Part shown: in pieces, positions 24,748 to 33,401 of the stretch
Position numbering within the stretch: the stretch's first letter is position 1
Layout: each line of letters starts with the position of its first letter
NCBI RefSeq assembly: GCF_000935025.1
Contig: NZ_CP010836.1
Location: 3,100,001 to 3,164,000 of the forward strand
DNA length: 64,000 nt
DNA from: Sphingomonas hengshuiensis
GTDB taxonomy: Bacteria; Pseudomonadota; Alphaproteobacteria; Sphingomonadales; Sphingomonadaceae
Reading direction: 5' to 3'
Position numbers and translations under genes: made by a program
Notes under the pieces: model-generated
Told to the model about the DNA's origin: nothing
The model's input: the letters and a program-made list of their open reading frames with translations, nothing else
Database searches by the model: none

Positions 24748-26550
24748 CTAGGATGCCTTTTGCTTCAGCGCGCCCGCCGGAAGCGGGACCGCACGAAGAT
24801 GCGGCTCCCCGCCGCGTTCATCCCGGTCGCTTTTCGCGTCCTCGGGCTTGCCGATCTGCAGGTTGCGCACCGCGCCGATGATCTCGGCGGTCGGGCCGAA
24901 CCCGACCTGCAGCCCCTGCCGCAGGACGAGCAGATTGTCGGCGACGGTCATCAGCCGCGGGCGATGCGTGGTGATCGCAAAGCTGGTGCCGCGCGCCTTC
25001 ATCGTCATGATCGCCTTGACCAGCGCGCCCTCGCCAATCTCGTCCAGGCTGGCATTGGGTTCGTCCATCACGACATATTTGGGATCGCCATAGAGCGCGC
25101 GCGCGATCGCGATCCGCTGGCGCTGCCCGCCGGACAACGCGAAGCCCGTCTCGCCCAGCATCGTGTCATAGCCGTTCGGGAAGCCGAGGATCGTCTCGTG
25201 CATGCCGATCAGCGTCGCCGCATCGACGACCTTTTCCGGGTCGACGTCGCCGAGCCGCGCGATATTCTCCGCCACCGTCGCCTCGTGCAGGTCGATCTCC
25301 TGCGGGACATAGCCGACATAGGGGCCGACTTCCTCATGGTCCCATTCGGCCAGGTCGACGCCGTCGAGGCGAACCGTCCCGGCTTGCGGCGCCCAGATTC
25401 CGATCAGCAGCCGCGTGAGCGAGGTCTTGCCCGAACCGCTCGGCCCGATGATCGCAACCGCCTGCCCCGGCTCGATATGGAAATTGACTTCGGCGACCAC
25501 CGGACGCGACGCGCCCGGGGGCACCGCCGTCACGGCCTGGACGTCGAGCCGCCCGGTCGGCGCCGGCAATTGCATGCGGTCCGCAATCACGCGGCGGTCC
25601 GCCAGCAGCTGGTTCAGGTGCGCATAGGATTGGCGCGCTGCGATGATGTCCTTCCATCGGGCCATCACACGCTGGATCGGCGACACGGCGCGCGAGATCA
25701 GCATCGATGCGGCGATCACCATGCCGCCCGTAATCTCACCGTTGATCGCGAGATACGCGCCCAGGGTGAGCTGCATCGACGGCAGGGCGCGCGACAGGAA
25801 CTTCGAAACGCCGCCGGTCAGCCCGGTCGATTCGCTCGCATTGACCGAGGACTGAAGATAGTTGCGGTGCCGCTCATACCAACGCTTGCGGACCGCTGGC
25901 AGCATGCCGAGCGCCAGCGTCGCCTCCGACTGGCGAAGGCTCGACTGGGCGAGCCGTGACGCCTCGGCATTCTCTTCATTGGCGCGGCGCAGGATCGGCC
26001 CCGATACCTTCTCGGTCGCGTAGGTCGAGATCAGCATCACAACCACCGCGCAGGCGATGAACACCGCGAGCAACGGGTGGAACAGGAAGCCGACGATGAT
26101 GAAGATGATCGCGTGCGGAACGCCGATCAACGCCAGAATCGGCTCACCGGTGATGAACTGGCGCAGTGTGACGAGATCACCGAGCAACTGCTGGACGTTG
26201 ACATGCTGGCGACCGACCGCGCGCCGGAACGAAGCGTCGAACACTTCGGAGGCAAGGTCCCAGTCGATCCGCAACGATATCCGGACCAGCAGGCGCGATC
26301 GAAGCCAATCGAGCGCGCCCCAGAAGACGTATACCCCGACGACGAGCATCGCCAACGAACCGAGCGTCACCGCACTGCGCGAAGAGATCGCGCGATCCAT
26401 CACGTTCCACATATAGATGATCGGCGCGAGTTTCAGAATCTCGAGCACGGTCGACAATGCGAACACAATGTAGAAAGAATGGCGGGTGTCCCGGAGGAGC
26501 CGAGCCAGTGGCTTTAGATCTGTCGACTGACCGCCCGGAACACTTGCCAT
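24748..26550 (-). CDS. Type I secretion ABC transporter (PrtD/LapB-like permease-ATPase)
   Basis: About 600 residues from the ATG at 26550; a GTG two codons up is also possible. The N-terminal half is a six-helix ABC exporter domain (FYIVFALSTVLEILKLAPII, VFIACAVVVMLISTYA). The ATPase half shows Walker A GPSGSGKTS near residue 368, the Q-loop YVPQEIDL, signature LSGGQRQRIAIARAL, Walker B YVVMDEPNASLD and the switch histidine ITTHRP. There is no C39 peptidase domain, so it does not cleave a leader. It energises export of the adhesin encoded just upstream (26 bases apart). The short acidic/basic tail after residue 560 has no known motif. Confidence 0.93.
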   Translation of the reverse strand: MASVPGGQSTDLKPLARLLRDTRHSFYIVFALSTVLEILKLAPIIYMWNVMDRAISSRSAVTLGSLAMLVVGVYVFWGALDWLRSRLLVRISLRIDWDLASEVFDASFRRAVGRQHVNVQQLLGDLVTLRQFITGEPILALIGVPHAIIFIIVGFLFHPLLAVFIACAVVVMLISTYATEKVSGPILRRANEENAEASRLAQSSLRQSEATLALGMLPAVRKRWYERHRNYLQSSVNASESTGLTGGVSKFLSRALPSMQLTLGAYLAINGEITGGMVIAASMLISRAVSPIQRVMARWKDIIAARQSYAHLNQLLADRRVIADRMQLPAPTGRLDVQAVTAVPPGASRPVVAEVNFHIEPGQAVAIIGPSGSGKTSLTRLLIGIWAPQAGTVRLDGVDLAEWDHEEVGPYVGYVPQEIDLHEATVAENIARLGDVDPEKVVDAATLIGMHETILGFPNGYDTMLGETGFALSGGQRQRIAIARALYGDPKYVVMDEPNASLDEIGEGALVKAIMTMKARGTSFAITTHRPRLMTVADNLLVLRQGLQVGFGPTAEIIGAVRNLQIGKPEDAKSDRDERGGEPHLRAVPLPAGALKQKAS

Positions 26551-26575
26551 ACACACATTACCCTAAAACGCCCCT

Positions 26576-29500
26576 TTACCGGTCGTGCGCCAACTGGTGG
26601 AAGAGGTCGTCGTCTTCGCCGATCACCTTGATATCGATCGCGTCGCTGGCGAAGGCGTGGCTGTCGCCACCCAACACATCGACTTCGGTGAAGCCGATCG
26701 AAGCGAGCTGATCGAAAGCCCCTTCGATCTGCGATAGCGCATCTGCCACCTGCGCGTCCACCACCAGTGCAATCTGGTCGTTGCCGCTGAAGATGCTCGA
26801 CGGCCCTTCGGACGTCAGGTGATTGAACAGCGACTGGATTTCGCTGAGACCATCGCCGCTGAGCGCGCCGAACTGGACATATACCGGGCCGCTGCCGCTT
26901 TCGACATGGACCTGATCGATGCCGTAATCGGCGATGTCGCGCAGCGTCGTCGCGAGATACTGGCCCGAGTCGGTCGCGTCGACGACCAGACTGTCTGCCG
27001 TGAAGGCATTCAGCATCCCCGATTCGAACAGCGAGGCAGCGGCGCCGTCGAGGATCTCGACCGGCTCGGTGCTCGCATGCGTGTCCGCGCTGTCGTCGCT
27101 GTCGGTCGACGTCGTGAGGAAGGACGAGAAGCTCAGCGTGCTCGACGAAGCCGAGTCCTGGACGAAGGTGATACCCGTGGCCGCAGTGATGCTGGCCATC
27201 GAAGCCTGCTCCTCGGCGGAGTAGCTGGCCGGATCGGCGTCGAGGCCGAAATGATCGATCCCTGCTTCGCTGAGCGAGGTACCCAGCCGATCGAGATCGC
27301 TGAGGTCGCTGATCGACACACGCAGCGTCACATCGAGCGAAGTATCGCTCTGCGACACGTCGAACTGCGGCAGGTCCGAAGCTTCGACCTGGCTCAGATC
27401 ACCCGCATCGACATGGAGCACCTCGACCCCGGTCTCGACCGCGACCTTGTCGACGTGCAGGTCCTGCAGGCCCTTGAGCGTCGTGGTGAGTTCGGTGCCG
27501 ACCGCGGTGACCGTGATGACGTCGCTCTGGACGAAGTCCGTGCCGCCGGCGCTGAGCGCTGCTGCCGTTGCATCGGTGATCGTCGCACCCGCGCCATTGG
27601 CGTCGATATGGTCGATCCCGACACCGACCAGGTCGAGCGATTCGATCTGCGAGACCGATGCGGTCACCGTGATGTCCGCGCCCGCATCGAAGGTCAGGCC
27701 CGCTTCGGTTATCGCATTGGCCTGCGCATAGTTCATCGTCAGCGCACCGTCGCCGGTGACGCCGATATGATCCACGCCGCTCGCCGCAAGCGTGCCGGCA
27801 ATGGCCGACGTGTCGAAGCCCGCCGCCAGCTTGCCACCGTCGACGGTGACCGTGACGTCGAGCGACGCATCCGATTGTGCGTCGGTGAAGGAAACCGCAC
27901 GACCCAGCGAAATCTTGTCGAGGCTGCCGCCCAGGCCGAGCGACAGGACGCTGACCCCGTCGGTGACCGCAACCGAGTCGACACCGAGGTCCGCCAGCCC
28001 CTTGAGCGAGGTGTTGAGCTGCGTACCGTCACTGATCACGGTCACTGCGTCGCCGTCGGCGAACGAGATGTTCCCGCTTGCGAGCGCCGCGGCCTGCGTC
28101 TCGGTGATCGTGATGCTGTCGTCCGCGACATCGATCGTGTCGATGTTCAGGCTCGCCAGCCCGCCATCCGCCGCCAGCGCCGAAACCTGTGCGTCGCTAG
28201 CAGTGATGGTGATGTTCGCCGACGCATCGAACGTGAGACCGGCATCCGCAATCGAGGATACCTGGCTGTAGTTCATCGTAAGCGCGCCGTCGCCGACGAC
28301 GCCGATCTGATCGACCCCGATCGCCGCAAGACCCGACGCCGTGTCGCCGAGGTCGAAGCCGCTGTCGAGCGTGCCCGCATCGACATTGACCGTCACGTCG
28401 AGCGAGCCATCGGTCTGGGCGAGGTTGAACGCGGCCATGCGCCCCAGCGAAATGCTGCCGAGGCCCGAACCCGCGTCAATAAACAGCTGGGTTACGCCGT
28501 CTTCGACCGCGACCGAGTCGACACCGAGGTCCGAAAGCCCCTTGAGCGTCGTATTGAGCTGGGTGCCATCGGCGATGATCGTGACATTGTCGCCATCGAC
28601 GAAGTCAATCCCCGCACCCGCCAGCGCGGCAGCCTGGCTCTCCGTGATCGTTACATCGTCGCCGACGACGTCGATATGGTCGATGCCAAGCGCGCCGAGA
28701 TTGGTCAGGTCACCGAGCAGTGCATCCACATCCGACGAACCGATCGCGACCGCGACATCCGCAAAGTCCTCGATGCCGAGCGAACCCGCGAGCGCGTCCG
28801 CCTGCTCGAGCGTGAGCGTCAGCGTCTCGCCCGTCGGAACGGTCAGGGTATCGAACCCTGCGGCGACGAGGTTGGCTGCGGCGGCGGAGACCTCGGTTGC
28901 AGTGCCATCGAGTGCGCCCGAAGCGATCTCGAGTGTTACCGCACGACCGGCCGCGAACGTGGGGATCGTTGCCTCGCCGAGCGACACCAGGCTCTGGCGG
29001 CCCACTTCGATTACGATGGCATCGTCGCCGGACACGGTGTCGACACCGATTTCCTGGAGTTCGGCGAGCGTGAAGGGCGAATTCCCGCCGTCGAGCGCGA
29101 TGTCGACCGAATCACCCGCGAGCGTAACGTCCGCCCTGAGCAGCGCCGAGCCCTGCGCGACGGTGATGACGCCGCCGTCGCCGTCCACGACGATGCTCTC
29201 CACCGACGGGAAGGCATCGATATTGTCGATGAACGACGCGAGTTGCGCCGCAGTCACCGAAATCTCGGCGGCGTCGGTCGCCGGCGTGACGCTGATCAAG
29301 CCAGTGAACAGACCGTCCTGCCCGTCGCTTATCGTGTAGCTGAACGTGATGGTGCTCGCGCTCCCGCTCACGAAGGTCAGCGTGCCGTCGGCGTTAAGCG
29401 TGACGGTGCTGACGCCGTCGAACAGAACTATGGTCTCGCCTACCGCGATCCCCTTTGAGTCGACGATCAAAAAGGAAAGCGCATCGCCATCGACATCCGT

Positions 29501-32119
29501 CGCGGTCGCGAGCGGCGAAAGAATGACCGCCCCGAATAGCGGCACGGTCGCATCAAGATTCGAGCCGGTAGGCGAGTCGTTGACCGGATCGACGGTCACG
29601 TTGACCGAACCGACCTGCTCCACGCCCGCCGCGTCGGCGACCGTGTAGGCGAAGCTGGGCGTGCCGTTGAAGTCTGCGTCGGGCGTGAAGGTGACGACGC
29701 CGTTCGCGCCGACGGTTACCGTCCCCCCGGTGACCGCAACCACCGAACCGACCTGAACCTCGACGCCGTTAATCTTGGTCAGCGTCACTGCGCCGCCTTC
29801 GGGGTCAACGTCGTTCGCGATCAGGTTGACCGTGACCGGCGCGCCGTCCTCGGTCGCCGTGATCGTGTCGGTGGTGGCGACCGGGGGCAGGTTCGCACCG
29901 GGCGCGTTGAGTTCGCCCTGAACGTCCGAAATCTGGTCCGGGCTCGTCGCCGAATCGATCGCCTGGGTTACCGCCGCCGCCGCAACCGCCAGCTCCGCCG
30001 CATCACCAGCGCTTGCGCCCGACGCAACAAACAGGGCTTCGATCGCATCGACGCTGGTCAGATCGACCGTTTCGCCGGTACCGATGCTCGTCGTGATCGC
30101 ACTGAGCAGCGTCTCGGCGTCGAGACCGGCATCGACGCCGTCCGAGACGACCTGCGCGATCTGCGCCGCAACCTTCTGAATCTCGAGCGCAATCGCCGGA
30201 TCCTGGCTGTCGGAAAGGAAGTCGAAGGTCGTGTAGTCGATACCGCTCGGAAGGCCGAACGCCTGCGAAACGGCAAGGTTCGCCTCCTCGACACTCTGCC
30301 CCGACTCCATGAGCGTCGCGATCAGCGTGGTCAGCGGGTTGACGACCGTCGAACCGATCGGCGCCTTGAGCGGAAGAACGTTCGCGAGGCCGGTGTCGAT
30401 GTTGACGCCGCCCGAACCCAGGATGAGGCCCGTCCCGCCGAAAGGAATGGCGAGCGAGAATTGGCCCTGCTCGTTGCTGGTCGCCAGCGGCTCGCCATCG
30501 TCATAGGTGCCGTTGCCGTTGGCGTCGTAGAACACCGTGGCGCCGCTGATATAGCCGTCCTGGACGACGCCGTTCATCACCGTGCCGACATTCAGCGCGA
30601 GCGTGTCGGTGTCGGTCAGGACACCATCGCTGGTCGTCATCGTCAGCGTGGTATTGCCGCTGAACCCGGCGGCGCTGGTGAAGCTGGTCGCGCCGAGCGC
30701 GGCATTGACCTGCGCCAGCGTGCCCGTGATCGTGACGGTGCCGCTGCCCGAACCGGTCACCGTGGCGCCACCATCCACGGTCGCGATCGACAGCGTGCCG
30801 CTGGCGACCGAAAGCGTCGTGGTGAAGGTGCCCGTGGTACCGTCCGGATCGGAAATCGACAGCCCGGCAACGAGCACCGTGGCGCCCGTGGTCGTGGCAA
30901 CATCGCTCGGAAGCGTGTTGACCGGAGCATCGTTGACCGCAGTCACGGTGCCGCTGACGGTAGCAGTCGCCGTGCCGCCCTTGCCGTCGGTTACAGTGTA
31001 GGTGAAGCTCGGCGAACCGTTATAGTTCGCAGTCGGCGTGAAGACGAGGCTGCCGCCGACCAGCGTGACGACGCCGCCGGTGACCGCGACGCCCGCGGCC
31101 GTGGTGATCGCGGTCCCATTGACCGCCGTGACGGTGAGCGTGTCCCCGTCCGCATCGGTATCGTTCGCGCGAACATTGATCGTGACCGGGGTATCTTCGG
31201 CAACGGTGAACGTGTCCGCCACTGCGACCGGGGCATCGTTGACTGCCGTCACGGTGCCGGTAACGGTCGCCGTGCTGGTGCCGCCGGCGCCATCGCTGAT
31301 CGTGTAGGTGAAGCTGGGCGAACCACTATAGTTCGCGGTCGGGGTGAAGGTCAGCTTGCCGTCGGCGCCCAGGCTCACGACGCCGCCGGTCACGGTGACC
31401 GGCGTCGTGGTCGTGATCGCAGTACCGTTGATCTGCGTGACGGTCAGCGCGTCGCCGTTCGCATCGGTGTCGTTGGTCCGAACGTCGAAGGTGACCGCCG
31501 TATCCTCGGCCACCGTGAAGCTGTCGCTCGTCGCAACCGGAACGAAGTTCGCCGGCTCGTCGTCGTCACTGCCGCCTGCCGCAAGCGCGATGGCGCCGCC
31601 ACCGACGGCCAGCCCAGCCAGGATCGCGATCAGCGGAACACCGCCGCCACCGTGCGCGGCACCATCATCGGCGCCGTCCTTGGCAGTCTCGCCATCCTGA
31701 TGCTCCGCCGAATCACCATCGACCTTCGCGGCGCTGTGCGCGGCGACGACGATCTTCTTGCGGAACGCGGCCTCAAGGTCGCGAATGGCTTCCGCGAGAT
31801 CGGTATCGAGCTTGTCGAGGAAATCGGCACCCAGGTCGAGCTGGGCAAGCATCTCGGGAGTCAGGAGAGCCTTGAGCTCTTCCACCGACATCGCCTTCAC
31901 GGCGGCAGCGTCACCGCCAAGGGCTTCCAGAAGGGCCGCCGCGTCCGCGGGGACAGCTGCGGGATGCCCGTCGGCAACCTTGCCGCCCGCCTTCGCATCG
32001 GCAGCGCGCGCCGCGCCCGACTCAAGGATCGTCGACAGAAGGAACCCAACGGCGAGTTCGATCTGACCACCCTTGAGGCTGAAGAACCGCCGCCGCGGAA
32101 GAGTGATTTTGGTCGCCAT
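26576..32119 (-). CDS. Large repeat-rich surface adhesin, predicted type I secretion substrate
   Basis: 1847 residues, with AGGGGGGTAGA before the ATG. No standard signal peptide is seen; an N-terminal helical part (1-150) is followed by a glycine/alanine-rich hydrophobic stretch (IAILAGLAVGGGAIALAAGG). Next come VCBS/cadherin-like domains starting 'VATSDSFTVAEDTAVTFDVR', an SdrD-type Ca-binding segment (FYDANGNGTYDDGEP), another such domain near 29600-29880, and then three copies of a ~180-residue module (27080-28660) with IT.(S/T)QAAAL, TLKGL.DLGVDSVAV and GDGALTMNY. No GGxGxD nonapeptide repeats are present. The acidic C-terminus (IDIKVIGEDDDLFHQLAHDR) is the likely secretion signal. First gene of the operon with its own ABC/HlyD/TolC exporter; a LapA/BapA-like biofilm role is inferred. 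Confidence 0.85.
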   Translation of the reverse strand: MATKITLPRRRFFSLKGGQIELAVGFLLSTILESGAARAADAKAGGKVADGHPAAVPADAAALLEALGGDAAAVKAMSVEELKALLTPEMLAQLDLGADFLDKLDTDLAEAIRDLEAAFRKKIVVAAHSAAKVDGDSAEHQDGETAKDGADDGAAHGGGGVPLIAILAGLAVGGGAIALAAGGSDDDEPANFVPVATSDSFTVAEDTAVTFDVRTNDTDANGDALTVTQINGTAITTTTPVTVTGGVVSLGADGKLTFTPTANYSGSPSFTYTISDGAGGTSTATVTGTVTAVNDAPVAVADTFTVAEDTPVTINVRANDTDADGDTLTVTAVNGTAITTAAGVAVTGGVVTLVGGSLVFTPTANYNGSPSFTYTVTDGKGGTATATVSGTVTAVNDAPVNTLPSDVATTTGATVLVAGLSISDPDGTTGTFTTTLSVASGTLSIATVDGGATVTGSGSGTVTITGTLAQVNAALGATSFTSAAGFSGNTTLTMTTSDGVLTDTDTLALNVGTVMNGVVQDGYISGATVFYDANGNGTYDDGEPLATSNEQGQFSLAIPFGGTGLILGSGGVNIDTGLANVLPLKAPIGSTVVNPLTTLIATLMESGQSVEEANLAVSQAFGLPSGIDYTTFDFLSDSQDPAIALEIQKVAAQIAQVVSDGVDAGLDAETLLSAITTSIGTGETVDLTSVDAIEALFVASGASAGDAAELAVAAAAVTQAIDSATSPDQISDVQGELNAPGANLPPVATTDTITATEDGAPVTVNLIANDVDPEGGAVTLTKINGVEVQVGSVVAVTGGTVTVGANGVVTFTPDADFNGTPSFAYTVADAAGVEQVGSVNVTVDPVNDSPTGSNLDATVPLFGAVILSPLATATDVDGDALSFLIVDSKGIAVGETIVLFDGVSTVTLNADGTLTFVSGSASTITFSYTISDGQDGLFTGLISVTPATDAAEISVTAAQLASFIDNIDAFPSVESIVVDGDGGVITVAQGSALLRADVTLAGDSVDIALDGGNSPFTLAELQEIGVDTVSGDDAIVIEVGRQSLVSLGEATIPTFAAGRAVTLEIASGALDGTATEVSAAAANLVAAGFDTLTVPTGETLTLTLEQADALAGSLGIEDFADVAVAIGSSDVDALLGDLTNLGALGIDHIDVVGDDVTITESQAAALAGAGIDFVDGDNVTIIADGTQLNTTLKGLSDLGVDSVAVEDGVTQLFIDAGSGLGSISLGRMAAFNLAQTDGSLDVTVNVDAGTLDSGFDLGDTASGLAAIGVDQIGVVGDGALTMNYSQVSSIADAGLTFDASANITITASDAQVSALAADGGLASLNIDTIDVADDSITITETQAAALASGNISFADGDAVTVISDGTQLNTSLKGLADLGVDSVAVTDGVSVLSLGLGGSLDKISLGRAVSFTDAQSDASLDVTVTVDGGKLAAGFDTSAIAGTLAASGVDHIGVTGDGALTMNYAQANAITEAGLTFDAGADITVTASVSQIESLDLVGVGIDHIDANGAGATITDATAAALSAGGTDFVQSDVITVTAVGTELTTTLKGLQDLHVDKVAVETGVEVLHVDAGDLSQVEASDLPQFDVSQSDTSLDVTLRVSISDLSDLDRLGTSLSEAGIDHFGLDADPASYSAEEQASMASITAATGITFVQDSASSSTLSFSSFLTTSTDSDDSADTHASTEPVEILDGAAASLFESGMLNAFTADSLVVDATDSGQYLATTLRDIADYGIDQVHVESGSGPVYVQFGALSGDGLSEIQSLFNHLTSEGPSSIFSGNDQIALVVDAQVADALSQIEGAFDQLASIGFTEVDVLGGDSHAFASDAIDIKVIGEDDDLFHQLAHDR
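27080..28660 (-). repeat. Three tandem ~180-residue modules inside the type I adhesin
   Basis: Modules start near 28656, 28115 and 27588 (ITESQAAAL, ITETQAAAL, ITDATAAAL). The first two share almost the full pattern DGTQLNT.LKGL.DLGVDSVAV.DGV, ISLGR, SLDVTV.VD.G and GDGALTMNY. The third is diverged and truncated. Each unit is about 530-540 bases. Confidence 0.75.
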
Positions 32120-32537
32120 TCTACCCCCTGTGTCGGACAGTCTCCTGCCCGCGCCCTGTACTTTAATACCTGTGAACGCCCGGAGCCGGCGCCTGCTACG
32201 CCGGTCTCTTCATGGGGAGTCATATCCCGAAAGCCTTCCGCGCCACAACAAATATTAACAGCGAGGGGGGATTTTTTCTTACAACGCCGCCGTTAAGTAT
32301 TTAGAGAGACTGTTGAATTAGTCCTCGGGAAAGTAAATCGGCATGCTCCGGAAAATCCCCTAAGTAGCGGCAAATAATCGTCAAAATGGGGGTGCCGAGG
32401 CCCAAAAATGCTGCGCCGCGGCAAAAGGTAACTAGGCCGCATAACTGATCTGTTCAGCGCCGTCGCGTCGCAGCCCCGGGGCGCGCGGTCCCGGATCGGG
32501 ACTTTCGCCCGGCGCTCCGCTGGGCTAGCGAGCGGCG
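32120..32537. promoter_or_regulatory. Divergent intergenic region between the adhesin operon and cysQ
   Basis: 418 bases without a credible gene. The part from about 32240 to 32420 is clearly AT-richer than the surroundings (AAATATTAAC, TTTTTTCTTAC, AAGTATTTAGAGAG), as expected for a promoter region of a strongly regulated adhesin operon. No clean -35/-10 pair or operator repeat could be fixed by eye. It should hold promoters for both directions. Confidence 0.45.
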
Positions 32538-33314
32538 ATGACTATGGATTTCAGTGCCGCAGAGGCAGCCTCCCGAGGCAAGGAAGACGCGGCGCTGGCT
32601 CGCCGGATTGCCGACAATGCAGGCCGCCTGCTGCTCGACTTGCAGAATCGGGGCGAACTGGAGGGGCGCGCGCTGTGCGATGCGGGGGATCGCGAAGCGA
32701 ATCGGCTGATCCTCGACATGCTGCATGCCGAGCGCCCGGACGACGCCATATTGTCGGAGGAATCGGCGGACGACCTGTCGCGAGTCGCGCGATCGCGCGT
32801 ATGGATCGTCGATCCGCTGGATGGCACGCGCGAATTCGGCGAGCGGCGCGACGATTGGGCGGTGCACATCGCGCTGGCGATCGACGGCGCGCCCGCGATC
32901 GGCGCCGTCGCGCTGCCGCGGCTGGGGCTGACGCTGGGCAGCGATGCCCCGCCCCCGCTGGCCGCGCCGCAAACCCCGCCGCGGATGCTGGTCAGCCGGA
33001 CGCGCGCGAGCAAGCTGTGCGCCGATGTGGCGGAGCGGATCGGGGCCGTCCATGTCGCAATGGGGTCCGCCGGTGCAAAGGCGATGGCAGTCGTCCGCGG
33101 CGAGGCCGAGATATATTTGCATTCGGGCGGGCAATATCAGTGGGACAATTGTGCGCCGGTCGCCGTCGCGCTGGCGGCGGGGCTCCACGCCTCGCGCATC
33201 GACGGCGCCCCGCTTCGGTACAACCTGCCCGACACCAGCCTGCCCGACCTGCTCATCTGTCGCCGCGAATGGGCGGCCCCGGTGCTGGACGCGGTCCGCA
33301 ACTGCATGGGCTGA
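32538..33314 (+). CDS. cysQ: 3'(2'),5'-bisphosphate nucleotidase CysQ
   Basis: 258 residues of the inositol-monophosphatase fold. The metal-site motifs are in order: the LSEES segment near residue 72, then WIVDPLDGTREF near 90 (the DPLDGT core with the family's R-E-F), and YQWDNCAPVAVAL near 200 (WD..AP). CysQ dephosphorylates PAP to AMP, removing the inhibitory by-product of sulfate activation and of sulfotransferases. It complements the CysNC gene and the sulfotransferase in the left part of the window, although it is not adjacent to them. Two ATGs (32538 and 32544) are possible. A strong hairpin lies between it and the next gene. Confidence 0.92.
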   Translation: MTMDFSAAEAASRGKEDAALARRIADNAGRLLLDLQNRGELEGRALCDAGDREANRLILDMLHAERPDDAILSEESADDLSRVARSRVWIVDPLDGTREFGERRDDWAVHIALAIDGAPAIGAVALPRLGLTLGSDAPPPLAAPQTPPRMLVSRTRASKLCADVAERIGAVHVAMGSAGAKAMAVVRGEAEIYLHSGGQYQWDNCAPVAVALAAGLHASRIDGAPLRYNLPDTSLPDLLICRREWAAPVLDAVRNCMG

Positions 33315-33318
33315 GGTC

Positions 33319-33349
33319 GCGCGACTCGCGGAGTCTCCGCGAGTCGCGC
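33319..33349. terminator. 14-base perfect hairpin after cysQ, containing three GANTC sites
   Basis: GCGCGACTCGCGGA, a GTC loop, then TCCGCGAGTCGCGC form a perfect stem, five bases after the cysQ stop. There is no T-run after it, so it is not a classical intrinsic terminator; it may still end or stabilise the transcript. It holds GACTC once and GAGTC twice, all matching the GANTC site of the alphaproteobacterial methylase CcrM. Confidence 0.5.
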
Positions 33350-33401
33350 ATGGACACCCGATGTCGGAACATGGTAAACGCGCCTTCATAAAGGGGGCGC
33401 T

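Noticed and set aside
26819..29458. An 879-codon plus-strand frame opposite the type I adhesin
   Set aside because: Its Asp/Arg-rich composition mirrors the acidic repeat protein on the minus strand, and no family pattern is visible.
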